Origin: an uncultured Bacteroidia bacterium
GTDB lineage: Bacteria; Bacteroidota; Bacteroidia; Bacteroidales; UBA932
DNA: 64,000 nt
Direction of reading: 5' to 3'
NCBI GenBank assembly: GCA_902785575.1
Contig: CACZZF010000001.1
Coordinates: 186,001 to 250,000, forward strand
The notes under the pieces were generated by a model. The model saw only the letters and a list, made by a program, of their open reading frames with translations. It did no database searches and was not told where the DNA came from. Below, one piece after another: positions 35,373-45,204 of this stretch. The translations under genes were made by a program, and so were the position numbers. Position 1 is the stretch's first letter. Every line of letters begins with the position of its first letter.

Positions 35373-36788
35373 ATGAGCGAATTGACTAGAACAAAGGTGA
35401 AAGACCTGCTTAAAGAGGCTCCTGGGAAGGAGGTCCTCGCCAAGGGCTGGGTCAGGACAAAAAGAGGCAACAAACAGATCAAATTCATCGCGCTGAACGA
35501 TGGATCGACGGTCCACAACATACAGGTCGTGGCCGACACGACCAAGTTTGACGAGAACCTTCTCGCCAAAGTGACCACTGGGGCCAGCCTATCTGTCACA
35601 GGCACGCTTGTGGAGTCTGTCGGAAGCGGACAGGCGGTCGAGATACAGGCCAATGAAATAGAGGTTCTTGGAGAGTGCGACCCTATGAGGTATCCGCTCC
35701 AGAAGAAAGACACCTCTATGGAGTATCTCCGTACCGTGGCACACATGCGTCCCAGGACCAACACTTTCGGCGCGATTCTCAGGATTCGTCACGCCATGGC
35801 TTTCGCCATCCATAAATTCTTCAATGACAAGGGGTTTGTATACCTCAACACTCCGCTCATCACAGAGTCTGACGCGGAGGGAGCAGGTGACATGTTCCAG
35901 GTCACTACTCTCAACCTTGAGAACGTCCCCAAGAAGGATAACGGCAAGGTTGATTTCAGCAAGGACTTTTTCGGCAAGAAGACCAGCCTTACCGTGAGCG
36001 GCCAGCTCGAAGGTGAGCTCGGAGCCACAGCGGTCGGCGAGATCTACACCTTCGGACCTACCTTCAGGGCTGAGAACTCAAACACCCCGAGGCATCTTGC
36101 CGAGTTCTGGATGATCGAGCCCGAGATGGCTTTCTACGACATTAACGACAACATGATCCTCGCCGAGGAGTTCGTCAAATACCTTGTCCAGTACGCTCTG
36201 GACAACTGCATGGATGACCTCACCTTCCTCAACAACAAATACGATGAAGGCCTGATCGAGAGGCTTCACAGCGTGCTTGGCATCGAGTTCCAAAGGCTGA
36301 CCTACACCGAGGCCGTCGAGATCCTCGAAGAGGCTGTCAAGAACGGCACACAGTTTGAGTTCCCGGTCAGTTGGGGGACAGACTTCCAGAGCGAGCATGA
36401 GAGGTACCTGGTCGAGAAGCATTTTGGCAAGCCGGTGATTCTCACCGACTTCCCGATGGCTATCAAGGCCTTCTACATGAAGCAGAACGACGGTTGCGCT
36501 CCCGGAAGGGAGACCGTCAGGGGAATGGATGTGCTCTTCCCGAAGATCGGCGAGATTATCGGCGGATCCGAGAGGGAAGCTTCCCTGGAGAAACTTGAGA
36601 GAAGGATTTCGGAGCTTGGAATGAGTCGTAAGAACCTCGAGTGGTACATAGACACCCGCCGTTTCGGGACAGTACCCCACAGTGGATTCGGGCTCGGATT
36701 CGAGAGGCTGCTTCTCTTTGTCACCGGCATGTCCAACATCCGTGACGTCATCCCCTTCCCGAGGACACCTAAGAACGCTGAATTCTAA
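35373..36788 (+). CDS. asnS: Asparaginyl-tRNA synthetase
   Basis: 471 residues. OB-fold anticodon-binding domain (about 15-110) and class II catalytic domain (about 125-471), with [29 protein letters not shown] (motif 2 region) and the closing motif 3 [15 protein letters not shown]. It charges tRNA-Asn. It has its own consensus promoter and is followed by udk after 11 nt. Confidence 0.96.
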   Translation: MSELTRTKVKDLLKEAPGKEVLAKGWVRTKRGNKQIKFIALNDGSTVHNIQVVADTTKFDENLLAKVTTGASLSVTGTLVESVGSGQAVEIQANEIEVLGECDPMRYPLQKKDTSMEYLRTVAHMRPRTNTFGAILRIRHAMAFAIHKFFNDKGFVYLNTPLITESDAEGAGDMFQVTTLNLENVPKKDNGKVDFSKDFFGKKTSLTVSGQLEGELGATAVGEIYTFGPTFRAENSNTPRHLAEFWMIEPEMAFYDINDNMILAEEFVKYLVQYALDNCMDDLTFLNNKYDEGLIERLHSVLGIEFQRLTYTEAVEILEEAVKNGTQFEFPVSWGTDFQSEHERYLVEKHFGKPVILTDFPMAIKAFYMKQNDGCAPGRETVRGMDVLFPKIGEIIGGSEREASLEKLERRISELGMSRKNLEWYIDTRRFGTVPHSGFGLGFERLLLFVTGMSNIRDVIPFPRTPKNAEF

Positions 36789-36799
36789 TAAACAACGAT

Positions 36800-37432
36800 A
36801 TGTTAGTCATAGGAATAGCCGGTGGTTCCGGCTCAGGAAAAACCACGGTGGTCAACGCGATCACAAGCAGGCTGAAGGAAAAAGTTGTCACAATCCCTCA
36901 GGACTCCTACTACAAAGACTCAAGCCATCTTCCCATGGAAGAGAGGCAGCAGATCAATTTCGACCATCCGGACGCCATTGATTTCAAGCTTCTTTGCCAG
37001 CAACTGGCGGAGCTTAAAGAGGGCAAGACCATTGACCAGCCGGTATATTCCTACATCACCTGCTCCCGTTCAAAGACGGAGACGGTCACTGTGGCGCCGG
37101 CCGATGTGATTATCATCGAAGGCATCCTGATCTTCACTTGCAAGGAGCTCAGGGACCAGATGGACATAAAGATATTCGTTGACGCTGACGACGACGACCG
37201 TCTAATGAGGGTCATGGCAAGGGACATCCTCGAGAGAGGAAAGACGGTGGAGACCGTCATCGAGCGCTACACAAAGACTGTAAAGCCGATGTACCTCCAG
37301 TTCATCGAGCCCAGCAAGCGTTACGCTGACATCATCATCCCTCAGGGCGGCCACAACAAGGTGGCGATCAACATGATCTCCGCGACAGTTGAGAAGTCGC
37401 TCAGGGACAAAAAGAAAGAAGAAAGCAAGTAA
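36800..37432 (+). CDS. udk: Uridine/cytidine kinase
   Basis: 210 residues. P-loop GGSGSGKT at 8-15, substrate region QDSYYKD and NFDHPDAIDF, lid motif RDILERGKT. It phosphorylates uridine and cytidine in pyrimidine salvage. Twelve nt separate it from the TonB-like gene, so the two are probably co-transcribed. Confidence 0.95.
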   Translation: MLVIGIAGGSGSGKTTVVNAITSRLKEKVVTIPQDSYYKDSSHLPMEERQQINFDHPDAIDFKLLCQQLAELKEGKTIDQPVYSYITCSRSKTETVTVAPADVIIIEGILIFTCKELRDQMDIKIFVDADDDDRLMRVMARDILERGKTVETVIERYTKTVKPMYLQFIEPSKRYADIIIPQGGHNKVAINMISATVEKSLRDKKKEESK

Positions 37433-37444
37433 AGACCATCCGGC

Positions 37445-38149
37445 ATGCGCGGCGAGGATAAAGCGGGACTTTATATCACGGTGATATTCCACTTGGTGAT
37501 TATCATCATACTCCTCGCATGCCAGATTGGTGCCGTGCTGAAGAGGGAGAACACCTTCGTCCTTGATTTCACCAAGCAGGAGGAAGTCGAGAAAAAGAAG
37601 GCTGAGGAGAATTTCAAAGAGGAGGTCAGCGACAGGCTCGACCAGCTCTTAGCCTCAGCCGCCGGAGTGCCGATCAGGAATATAGCGGTGGACCGGAGTT
37701 CCATGCTGAAAGATGACCGCAACACCAACGCGGAGCAGCTCTACAAAGATGCCGAGAGGCTTGCCCAGGAGCTCAAGGACGGTTTCAAAGCTGATGAGCC
37801 TGATGATGACTATGTCGCCATCAATAAGCCGACGGTAAAGAAGGAGGATCCCAAGAAGCAGTCCTACAGCGGACCGTCAGTGGTATCCTACGCTCTTGAC
37901 GGAAGGAAGGCCAGCAGGCTTTCCATCCCGGCTTACAGGTGTCTAGGAGCCGGTCACGTCACAGTTATCATTACGGTTGACCCGTCCGGTAACGTGCTGA
38001 ATGCCAAGGTTCAGGAAGACGCCTCTTCTGATGACAGGTGCCTCAGGGAGTTCGCCATCCGGGCTGCCAGATTGTCGAAATTCTCGGCATCCACTTCCGC
38101 TCCGCCAAGGCAGATCGGGAATATCGTCTATATGTTCATAGCGCAATGA
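37445..38149 (+). CDS. TonB-like energy transducer
   Basis: 234 residues. N-terminal membrane helix (about 9-29), a charged Glu/Lys-rich, likely coiled region (about 40-130), and a C-terminal TonB-like domain (about 150-234) with GHVTVIITVDPSGNVLNAKV. It lacks the long proline-rich spacer of classical TonB. It probably couples the nearby ExbB/ExbD complex to outer-membrane receptors. Ends in an ATGA overlap with the next gene. Confidence 0.8.
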   Translation: MRGEDKAGLYITVIFHLVIIIILLACQIGAVLKRENTFVLDFTKQEEVEKKKAEENFKEEVSDRLDQLLASAAGVPIRNIAVDRSSMLKDDRNTNAEQLYKDAERLAQELKDGFKADEPDDDYVAINKPTVKKEDPKKQSYSGPSVVSYALDGRKASRLSIPAYRCLGAGHVTVIITVDPSGNVLNAKVQEDASSDDRCLREFAIRAARLSKFSASTSAPPRQIGNIVYMFIAQ

Positions 38150-40329
38150 GGAAGAGCACCATATACATTTTGATCGCCCTCGTGGCTGTTCTCGTCGCTG
38201 GAATCGCAGTGGCAGTGAAGTCATTGTACTCCGGCTCCGGCAAGAGCAAGACAGCGGTGGACACAGGGCAGTTCATAGAGCGTCATGAACTCATTGAAGC
38301 GGTACCTTCCGATGCTGCGATAGTGTTCTGTGTCAAGAACTTCGGCAGAGCGCTTGAGATGTTGGGAGACTCTACCGCTCTTTTCGGGAAGATCACTTCC
38401 GGGAAGTTTGACAAACTCGCCCGAGAGTCATTCGACGGCCTCAGGAAGGACCCGGCTATCATCTCTGTCCACTACAGCAAAGACATGCCCCCGCTCCTGG
38501 TCGTCAAGCCTAGTAAAGAAATATCGGACACCGTTTGGAACGATTGCTCCAAGCTAAGGGCTGTAGCCGACTCGGCCGGGCTATTCACGAGGGTCAGTGA
38601 TGGTCTGATCCTTATCTCCTCTTCCGAGACTATAGCCAACTCCTCAGCCAGACATTTGTCTGAGGGCCATTCTATCATCGAGTCGAGCGGTTTCGCCGAG
38701 TTGGCCTCACAAGTGGCGGGAAGCGACATCATGTTTGTCTCCAACGCCTATTCCGATAATATCCTGGACACATATCTGGCGCACAAGTACCGCAAAATGA
38801 GCGGTTTCTTCAAAGAGCTAGCCGGATGGACCGCCTTCAGCGCGACCAAACACTCCACTTCAGGAGTCTCAATGGATGGCACCCTGCTTTACGGCAGCGA
38901 TCACTCATTCTATATGAACGTTCTGCGCCATGCCGGAACCGGCCCTGTACATATCGCTGAGGCTATTCCTTCCAACACGGACTTCATCCTGGACCTTCCT
39001 ATCGGAAATATAGGCTCCTACCTCAAGGCTTACCGCAACTACCTTGACTCAAAAGCCAGGCTTGACAAATACGAGACACTCCTCTCCAAGCAGAAAAAAG
39101 AGGCCGGACAGTCCGCTGAGGACTGGGCCAAATCACTCGACATCAAGGAAGTGGCCTTAGTAGACCTTCACTTTGGAGGGAAGCTTCGCCAGATGCTATT
39201 CCTTAGGCCGGGAAACAAACGTAACGATGAAGGAATCAATGACTTCAGCCGCTTCGCCGGTTTCCCGAAAACCGTGTTCGGAGAAATATTCACCGGTGAG
39301 GATGAATACGCCTCCACTATTGTCAACGGCTGGATTATAGTAGGCTCCAGGGACTGTCTGGACGAGTTCTCGATGATGTCTTTCGAGACTCTAAAAGAGC
39401 GACTCTCCGCCGCCGGATTGTCCGACAGGATCCCTCAGAAGGGCTGCGGGTTCTGGATGTACCATTCGTTGACAGAGGATCCTAACTTGATCAGCGCTAA
39501 CTTCAGTCCTCTTATCGCAGAAGGCCTACGGGACATGATTACCGGTGTGAGTTATGTTCCAGTGACCCTAGCGGCTATGTCCAAAGGCGATAAAATGGGG
39601 CTTTCACTGGATGTGACCAGAACCGAGATCCCGGGAGGCAGGATGCCTCTCCCGTCAGTCAGGGACACTACAGTGGCCGTTTCCAACGGGGAGTTCAAAG
39701 TGATGAACTCGGCGACCGGGAAAATCAACACCTTATATCAGAATTCCCATCTGTCGATATGTCTCAAGGACGAGAACGGCAAGGACATGTGGGGCATTCC
39801 GTTCAAATTCCCCTTCTGCGGCTACGTGAAGGAGGTCGATTCCTTCAAGAACGGGAAGCTCCAATATCTCTTCGCGGCCGACAGCAAGCTCTACATGATC
39901 GACCGTCTGGGCCGATTCGTTGGCGGCACCCCGGTAGACCTCGGCAAGAAAATAGCCCTCGGCCCTGAGGTCTATGATTTCGAGAACAATAAGGAATATT
40001 CAGCCATGGTTCTCCTGAAAGACAATACAGTAGGCCTGTACGACTTGAAAGGGAAACCGGTCGGCACATGGAAAGGCATAACTTCTGAGGAGACCATCAA
40101 GACCCTACCTGAACTTCTTGAAAAGGATGGCAAACGGTATTGGATCGTCAGGACCTCAAGGCAAGCGTTCGTATGCCCCTTCGATGGCGGAGATCCCGTT
40201 ATCAAGGGAGAAGGAAATAAAATGATAAGGCCAGACAGCGAGATCACCATAAACGAAAAGGGCGCTTTCCTGGCCAAGTGCCACGACGGCAAGGAAAGAA
40301 CATTCAAGTTGGAAAAAGAAAAAAAATGA
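38146..40329 (+). CDS. Large membrane-anchored protein of unknown function
   Basis: 727 residues. A signal or anchor helix (about 5-26) precedes a large extracytoplasmic region. The stretch ELIEAVPSDAAIVFCVKNFGRAL resembles the opening of DUF3352-like proteins of Bacteroidota; the last third (about 510-720) has repeated strands with YDLKGKPVGTWKG-like turns that suggest a beta-propeller. No catalytic motif is seen. The ATG at 38146 overlaps the TonB-like stop by 4 nt, and the next gene starts 4 nt after its end, so it is tightly coupled to both. Confidence 0.65.
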   Translation: MRKSTIYILIALVAVLVAGIAVAVKSLYSGSGKSKTAVDTGQFIERHELIEAVPSDAAIVFCVKNFGRALEMLGDSTALFGKITSGKFDKLARESFDGLRKDPAIISVHYSKDMPPLLVVKPSKEISDTVWNDCSKLRAVADSAGLFTRVSDGLILISSSETIANSSARHLSEGHSIIESSGFAELASQVAGSDIMFVSNAYSDNILDTYLAHKYRKMSGFFKELAGWTAFSATKHSTSGVSMDGTLLYGSDHSFYMNVLRHAGTGPVHIAEAIPSNTDFILDLPIGNIGSYLKAYRNYLDSKARLDKYETLLSKQKKEAGQSAEDWAKSLDIKEVALVDLHFGGKLRQMLFLRPGNKRNDEGINDFSRFAGFPKTVFGEIFTGEDEYASTIVNGWIIVGSRDCLDEFSMMSFETLKERLSAAGLSDRIPQKGCGFWMYHSLTEDPNLISANFSPLIAEGLRDMITGVSYVPVTLAAMSKGDKMGLSLDVTRTEIPGGRMPLPSVRDTTVAVSNGEFKVMNSATGKINTLYQNSHLSICLKDENGKDMWGIPFKFPFCGYVKEVDSFKNGKLQYLFAADSKLYMIDRLGRFVGGTPVDLGKKIALGPEVYDFENNKEYSAMVLLKDNTVGLYDLKGKPVGTWKGITSEETIKTLPELLEKDGKRYWIVRTSRQAFVCPFDGGDPVIKGEGNKMIRPDSEITINEKGAFLAKCHDGKERTFKLEKEKK

Positions 40330-40333
40330 TATC

Positions 40334-42007
40334 ATGAACGAATTCAAGTTCCAATCAGTCAACAAGCTCATAGAGAAGAGCTTCCAGGAGAACTGGGACA
40401 GGCTTGCCCTCTCCAATTACCAAGGAGTAAGCCTGTGTTACCGGGATGTCGCCAGGAGAATCGAGAAGCTTCACATCGCTTTTGAGAAATGCTTCCTCCA
40501 CAAGGGTGACAAGGTCGCAATCTGCGCCCGCAACCAGGTAAACTGGGCGGTAAGCTACCTGGCAACAATGACCTACGGCGCTGTTGTGGTGCCCATTCTC
40601 CATGAGTTCAAGCCCGGTAACATCCATTATCTGGTGAACCACTCAGAGGCCAAGGTGCTATTCGTGGATGATGTCATCTGGGAAGGACTGAGCCCCGAAG
40701 AGATGCCAGGAGTCTATGCGGTTGTCAGAATCAACACATTCCAGCTTCTGTACGCCAAGAATGATCGTATCGTCGAGGCCAGGGAGCACATGAATGAATA
40801 TTTCGGCAAGCGTCACCCTAACACCTTCGGACCGGAGAACCTCAACTACTACAAGGACTCCCCCAACGAGTTGGCCATGATCAATTACACCTCGGGCACC
40901 TCCGGGTTCTCTAAAGGTGTCATGATTCCTTATAGGGCACTGTGCTCCAACATCCAGTTCGCGTCTCACGTGCTGCCTGAGCTTAACAACAGGTCAAATG
41001 TTGTTTCCATGCTGCCTACGGCTCACATGTACGGAATGATGTTCGAATTCCTGTTCGAGATGACCATCGGTATGCATGTCCACTTCCTCACCAGGATACC
41101 GAGTCCGAAAATCATCACCCAGGCACTCCAGGAGGTCAAGCCGAACATCATAATCGCCGTTCCGCTGATTATCGAGAAGGTCTACAAGTCCAAGATCCAG
41201 AAGACCATTGAGAAGGGCAGCATCAAGACTATGCTTAAGATCCCTGTCCTCAACGAGATGGTACGCAAGAAGATCCGCACAGAGCTTGTGACCGCCTTCG
41301 GAGGCAGTTTCATAGAGATCATTATGGGAGGCGCCGCCTTCAATAAAGACATTGAGAAGTTCTTCTGGGACATCGACTTCCCTTACACGGTCGGCTACGG
41401 AATGACTGAATGCGCCCCGATCATCACATATGCCCACTTCAACAAGAAGAAGCTGTATTCCTGCGGCCAGGCCGCATATAACATGCAGATAAGGATCGAC
41501 TCCGAGGATCCCGAGAGGATCGAGGGTGAGATCCAGTGCAAGGGCCCCAACAACTGCCTTGGCTACTACAAGAACGAGGAAGCCACCGCCAGTTTGTTCA
41601 CTGAGGATGGCTGGATGAGGACAGGTGACATGGGTATCATCGACAAGGACGGATTCCTGTTCATCAGAGGCAGGAGCAAGTGCATGATCCTCGGGCCTAA
41701 CGGCCAGAACATATATCCCGAGGAGATTGAGTCCGTTATCAATGCCGTCGCCTATGTGGTTGATTCCCTGGTAATTGAGGACAATGGAGGTCTGACCGCT
41801 CTTATTTATCCTGACTACCACCAGGCCGAATTGGACGGAATGACGAGGGATCAGTTGGAGAGCACTCTCAACGGTCTCCTTCCCGACATCAACAAGGAGA
41901 TCCCCGGGTATGCCCAGATCCGCAAGATCGAGTTCATGCCTGAAGACTTCGAGAGGACTCCTAAACGTTCAATCAAGAGATATTTGTACCAAAGAAACGG
42001 CAAGTAA
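40334..42007 (+). CDS. AMP-dependent acyl-CoA synthetase/ligase (long-chain type)
   Basis: 557 residues. The P-loop YTSGTSGFSKGV (185-196), GYGMTECAPI, DGWMRTGDMG and the C-terminal lysine region TPKRSIKRYLY are all present. It adenylates a fatty acid and forms the CoA thioester on the inner face of the membrane; the substrate is not certain. It shares one base with the dCMP deaminase start (42007). Confidence 0.9.
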   Translation: MNEFKFQSVNKLIEKSFQENWDRLALSNYQGVSLCYRDVARRIEKLHIAFEKCFLHKGDKVAICARNQVNWAVSYLATMTYGAVVVPILHEFKPGNIHYLVNHSEAKVLFVDDVIWEGLSPEEMPGVYAVVRINTFQLLYAKNDRIVEAREHMNEYFGKRHPNTFGPENLNYYKDSPNELAMINYTSGTSGFSKGVMIPYRALCSNIQFASHVLPELNNRSNVVSMLPTAHMYGMMFEFLFEMTIGMHVHFLTRIPSPKIITQALQEVKPNIIIAVPLIIEKVYKSKIQKTIEKGSIKTMLKIPVLNEMVRKKIRTELVTAFGGSFIEIIMGGAAFNKDIEKFFWDIDFPYTVGYGMTECAPIITYAHFNKKKLYSCGQAAYNMQIRIDSEDPERIEGEIQCKGPNNCLGYYKNEEATASLFTEDGWMRTGDMGIIDKDGFLFIRGRSKCMILGPNGQNIYPEEIESVINAVAYVVDSLVIEDNGGLTALIYPDYHQAELDGMTRDQLESTLNGLLPDINKEIPGYAQIRKIEFMPEDFERTPKRSIKRYLYQRNGK

Positions 42008-42411
42008 TGGAGAAATTCGACTCTAGATACCTTGAGATGGCCGAAGTATGGGCCAAGAACTCCTACTGTAAAAGACGTCAAGTGGGAGCTTTGATAGTCA
42101 AGGACAGGATGATAATATCTGACGGTTACAACGGCACCCCATCGGGATTCGAGAATATCTGCGAGGATGAGAACGGAGTGACAAAACCTTATGTCCTCCA
42201 TGCCGAGGCGAACGCCATAACCAAAGTGGCGAAATCCGGCAACAGCAGCCAGGGCTCTACCCTTTATGTGACAGCCTCCCCTTGTCTGGAGTGCTCGAAA
42301 TTGATCATCCAGTCTGGGATCAAGAGGGTCGTGTACCGTGACGAGTACCGCCTTACCGATGGTGTGGATCTCCTGCGCCGAGCCGGTATTGAGGTTGAGA
42401 AGGTAGATTGA
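42007..42411 (+). CDS. Deoxycytidylate (dCMP) deaminase family protein
   Basis: 134 residues, zinc deaminase fold. Zinc ligands His65 (HAEANA, with proton shuttle Glu67), Cys93 and Cys96 (PCLECS). It converts dCMP to dUMP for dTTP synthesis; the opening YLEMAEVWAKNSYCKRRQVGA and NGTPSGFEN loop fit that subfamily. It overlaps the ligase gene by 1 nt and the CtpA-type gene starts 3 nt later. Confidence 0.92.
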   Translation: MEKFDSRYLEMAEVWAKNSYCKRRQVGALIVKDRMIISDGYNGTPSGFENICEDENGVTKPYVLHAEANAITKVAKSGNSSQGSTLYVTASPCLECSKLIIQSGIKRVVYRDEYRLTDGVDLLRRAGIEVEKVD

Positions 42412-42413
42412 TA

Positions 42414-43988
42414 ATGAAGAGAATATCCCCTATCCTTATTGCCGTGCTGGGCATCATTGTCGGTGCCCTGGCGGTCACGACATACAACGCCTACAGGACC
42501 CGCAAGCACCTCTACAACGTCCAATACGGGCAATGGCGCAAGCTCAACCTGATTCTCGACCAGGTCGACCAGAACTATGTCGACACGGTTGACAATGAGG
42601 GCGTCACAGAGGCCGCAATAGTCGCCGCTCTGGCGAAACTGGATCCCCACTCGGTATACATGCCTCCTGTCGAGTTCAACGAGGCGGAAACTGACCTGGC
42701 CGGCAATTTCGACGGCATAGGTATCCAGTTCAATGTCCCCAACGACACCGCCACGGTTATTGAGGTCATCAAGGGAGGCCCCTCTGAGAAGGCCGGACTG
42801 CAACAGGGAGACAGGATCCTGAAAGTCGACGATAAGGTCATCGCCGGAGTCGGGTTCCCCCAGGACAGCATGGTCCGCAGGATGAAAGGTCCCGCCGGGT
42901 CAAAGGTCAAGATCACGGTCGGACGCGGAAAGGAGACCATCCCATTTGAGATTACCAGAGGGAAGATTCCCGTACATTGTGTGGACGCCGCTTTCATGGC
43001 GAATGACACCACGGGCTATCTAAAGCTCTCGAAGTTCTCCAAGACAACGTACAATGAGGTCAGCATAGCATCTCTGAAACTCTTGTCACAAGGCATGAAG
43101 AAACTCATCCTTGACTTGAGGGACAACACCGGAGGCTATTTTGACCAGGCTCTGCTGCTCAGCAACATGTTCCTTGAAAAAGGGGATGAGATTGTCTACA
43201 TGGAAGGCCTTCATCGCAAGAGAGACGAATACAAGGCTGACGGGAAGGGAATCCTCAAAAACGTCGCCCTTACGGTGCTCATCAACGAGTCCAGCGCTTC
43301 ATCCAGCGAGATATTCGCCGGAGCTATCCAGGACAATGACAGGGGCACTATCATCGGAAGACGTTCGTTCGGGAAAGGACTTGTCCAGGAACCTCTGTAT
43401 TTCAGCGACGGATCAGGGGTGAGGCTGACTGTGGCCAGGTTCTACACTCCTTCCGGAAGGTGCATCCAGAAGCCATATTCCGACGACTACAGGTACGATA
43501 TATACAAGCGTTACTCCGGCGGGGAGATGTACGATGCCGACAGCATAAAGGTCGATTCCACAGCTGCTTACAAGACAATCAGCGGAAGGACGGTCTATGG
43601 CGGTGGAGGCATAATCCCGGACGTTTTTGTCCCGGTCGACACCACTAGGGCAACCAATTTCTACATTGCCTGCAACAGGAAGGCCACACAGATGAGATTC
43701 TCTTCCGCCATGTTCGACCGATATAAAGGCACCATCGCCGGTATTGAGGACTTCGATGAACTCAGCAAGACCCTCGACGGAATGGATATTCCCGGAAAGT
43801 TCAAGGAATATGCCTCCAGAGTGGACGGCATCAGCTGCACCCCTCAGGAATGGAAGGACACTGAGGAATATCTCGTCCCGCAGCTGAGAGCCCTGATCGG
43901 GCGCTACTCAAAGCTCGGGGACAACGCTTTTTACAAGATGTATCTCGGGGTGGACACCACGATCCGGAAGGCTATTGAACAGGAATGA
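42414..43988 (+). CDS. C-terminal processing protease (S41 family)
   Basis: 524 residues. N-terminal membrane anchor (about 3-23), PDZ domain (about 85-180, QFNVPNDTATVIEVI), and S41 core. The catalytic dyad is Ser296 (in NESSASSSE) and Lys321 (SFGKGLVQ), 25 residues apart as in the family. It cleaves periplasmic proteins at the C-terminus. ATG at 42414 is preferred to a TTG at 42408. Its end overlaps the convergent regulator gene by 17 nt. Confidence 0.93.
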   Translation: MKRISPILIAVLGIIVGALAVTTYNAYRTRKHLYNVQYGQWRKLNLILDQVDQNYVDTVDNEGVTEAAIVAALAKLDPHSVYMPPVEFNEAETDLAGNFDGIGIQFNVPNDTATVIEVIKGGPSEKAGLQQGDRILKVDDKVIAGVGFPQDSMVRRMKGPAGSKVKITVGRGKETIPFEITRGKIPVHCVDAAFMANDTTGYLKLSKFSKTTYNEVSIASLKLLSQGMKKLILDLRDNTGGYFDQALLLSNMFLEKGDEIVYMEGLHRKRDEYKADGKGILKNVALTVLINESSASSSEIFAGAIQDNDRGTIIGRRSFGKGLVQEPLYFSDGSGVRLTVARFYTPSGRCIQKPYSDDYRYDIYKRYSGGEMYDADSIKVDSTAAYKTISGRTVYGGGGIIPDVFVPVDTTRATNFYIACNRKATQMRFSSAMFDRYKGTIAGIEDFDELSKTLDGMDIPGKFKEYASRVDGISCTPQEWKDTEEYLVPQLRALIGRYSKLGDNAFYKMYLGVDTTIRKAIEQE

Positions 43989-45129
43989 CGTACATCTTCA
44001 CGTCTTCCGCGCTAATAGGATTGCCGCCGAAAATCAACAGCCTCTCAACGACATTGCATAGTTCCCTTATATTTCCAGGCCATGACTTCTCTTGAAGAAG
44101 CTTGATGGCCTCGGGAGAGAATGGCCTTGAGAGCAAACCTTTCTCCGTGCTGAGCTGCTCCACAAAATAGTCCACCAATAGCGGAATGTCATCTTTCCTC
44201 TCATCCAGGGAGGGCACCTTGATGACAATCACACTAAGACGATAATACAGGTCCTCCCTGAAATTACCCTTCTCAATCTCCTTGCGGAGGTCCTTGTTTG
44301 TGGCCGCGACAACCCTCACGTCCACGATGATGTCCTTGTCACTTCCGACTCTCGACAGCTTCTTCTCCTGAAGCACCCTCAGCACCTTGGCCTGGGCCGC
44401 GAGACTCATATCCCCTATCTCGTCGAGGAACAATGTCCCGCCATCAGCCTGCTCGAACTTACCCTTATGCTGTTTAATCGCTGAGGTGAAAGAGCCTTTC
44501 TCATGGCCAAACAACTCACTCTCAATTAGTTCTGAGGGAATTGCGGCGCAGTTGACTTCAATGTAAGGCATCGAGCTCCTGGCACTCTGCTCGTAAAGGC
44601 TTCTGGCGACAAGTTCCTTTCCGGATCCGTTAGGACCCATTATCAGGACCCTCGAATCAGTAGGGGCGACCTTGGTGATCATATCCCTGATATGACGAAT
44701 AGGCTCTGACTCACCAACCATCTTCTGGCCATAGACCTTTTTCTTGAGCTGACGGTTCTCCTTGACTATGCTAACCCTTTCGGTGGCATTCTTGATGGTG
44801 ATAAGTATCCTGTTGAGATCCAACGGCTTCTGGATAAAATCGAAGGCTCCTTTCTTGATGCACTCGACCGCGGTCTCAATGTCTCCGTGGCCGGAGATCA
44901 TCACGATCGCCGAATCGATACCTTCAGCGACCAACTTGTCAAGAACTTCAGTTCCGTCCATCCCCGGCATCTTGATGTCGCAGAAAATGACATCAAAACG
45001 CTCTTTGTCAACCTTGGCGAGAGCGGCAGGCCCATCCTCAGCGGTATCGACCTCATAACCTTCGTCACCCAAAATCTCGCCCAGGGAGTTCCTGATGGCC
45101 TTCTCATCGTCTACTATAAGAATCTTCAT
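43972..45129 (-). CDS. NtrC-family response regulator lacking a C-terminal DNA-binding domain
   Basis: 385 residues. Receiver domain (1-120) with phospho-acceptor Asp51 (FCDIKMPG), then a sigma-54-type AAA+ domain (about 138-375): Walker A GPNGSGKE (165-172), sigma-54 loop GSFTSA (212-217, variant of GAFTGA with Thr kept), Walker B FLDEIGD. It ends at [12 protein letters not shown], with no Fis-type helix-turn-helix. No histidine kinase is adjacent. The DNA after the stop in all minus frames lies within the protease gene and shows no lost HTH. A role without direct DNA binding is inferred. Confidence 0.88.
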   Translation of the reverse strand: MKILIVDDEKAIRNSLGEILGDEGYEVDTAEDGPAALAKVDKERFDVIFCDIKMPGMDGTEVLDKLVAEGIDSAIVMISGHGDIETAVECIKKGAFDFIQKPLDLNRILITIKNATERVSIVKENRQLKKKVYGQKMVGESEPIRHIRDMITKVAPTDSRVLIMGPNGSGKELVARSLYEQSARSSMPYIEVNCAAIPSELIESELFGHEKGSFTSAIKQHKGKFEQADGGTLFLDEIGDMSLAAQAKVLRVLQEKKLSRVGSDKDIIVDVRVVAATNKDLRKEIEKGNFREDLYYRLSVIVIKVPSLDERKDDIPLLVDYFVEQLSTEKGLLSRPFSPEAIKLLQEKSWPGNIRELCNVVERLLIFGGNPISAEDVKMYVIPVQ

Positions 45130-45191
45130 ATCCAGACTGCTTTTCTATCACAACTTTACGCGAATATCGGACTTTTTTCTCGGAATTTTGG

Positions 45192-45199
45192 TATTTTTG
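45192..45199 (+). promoter_or_regulatory. -7 element TATTTTTG immediately before cmk
   Basis: TATTTTTG ends 5 nt before the cmk ATG (45205), which would make the message leaderless. The -33 region is weak. Confidence 0.48.
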
Positions 45200-45204
45200 T
45201 TATT

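Noticed and set aside
43900..43971. Lost Fis-type HTH of the regulator after a frameshift
   Set aside because: The minus-strand frames read after the stop show no helix-turn-helix pattern and the DNA encodes the end of the S41 protease.
44887..45204. N-terminal extension of Cmk
   Set aside because: Family opening and P-loop spacing fit the ATG at 45205; the upstream part is antisense to the regulator.
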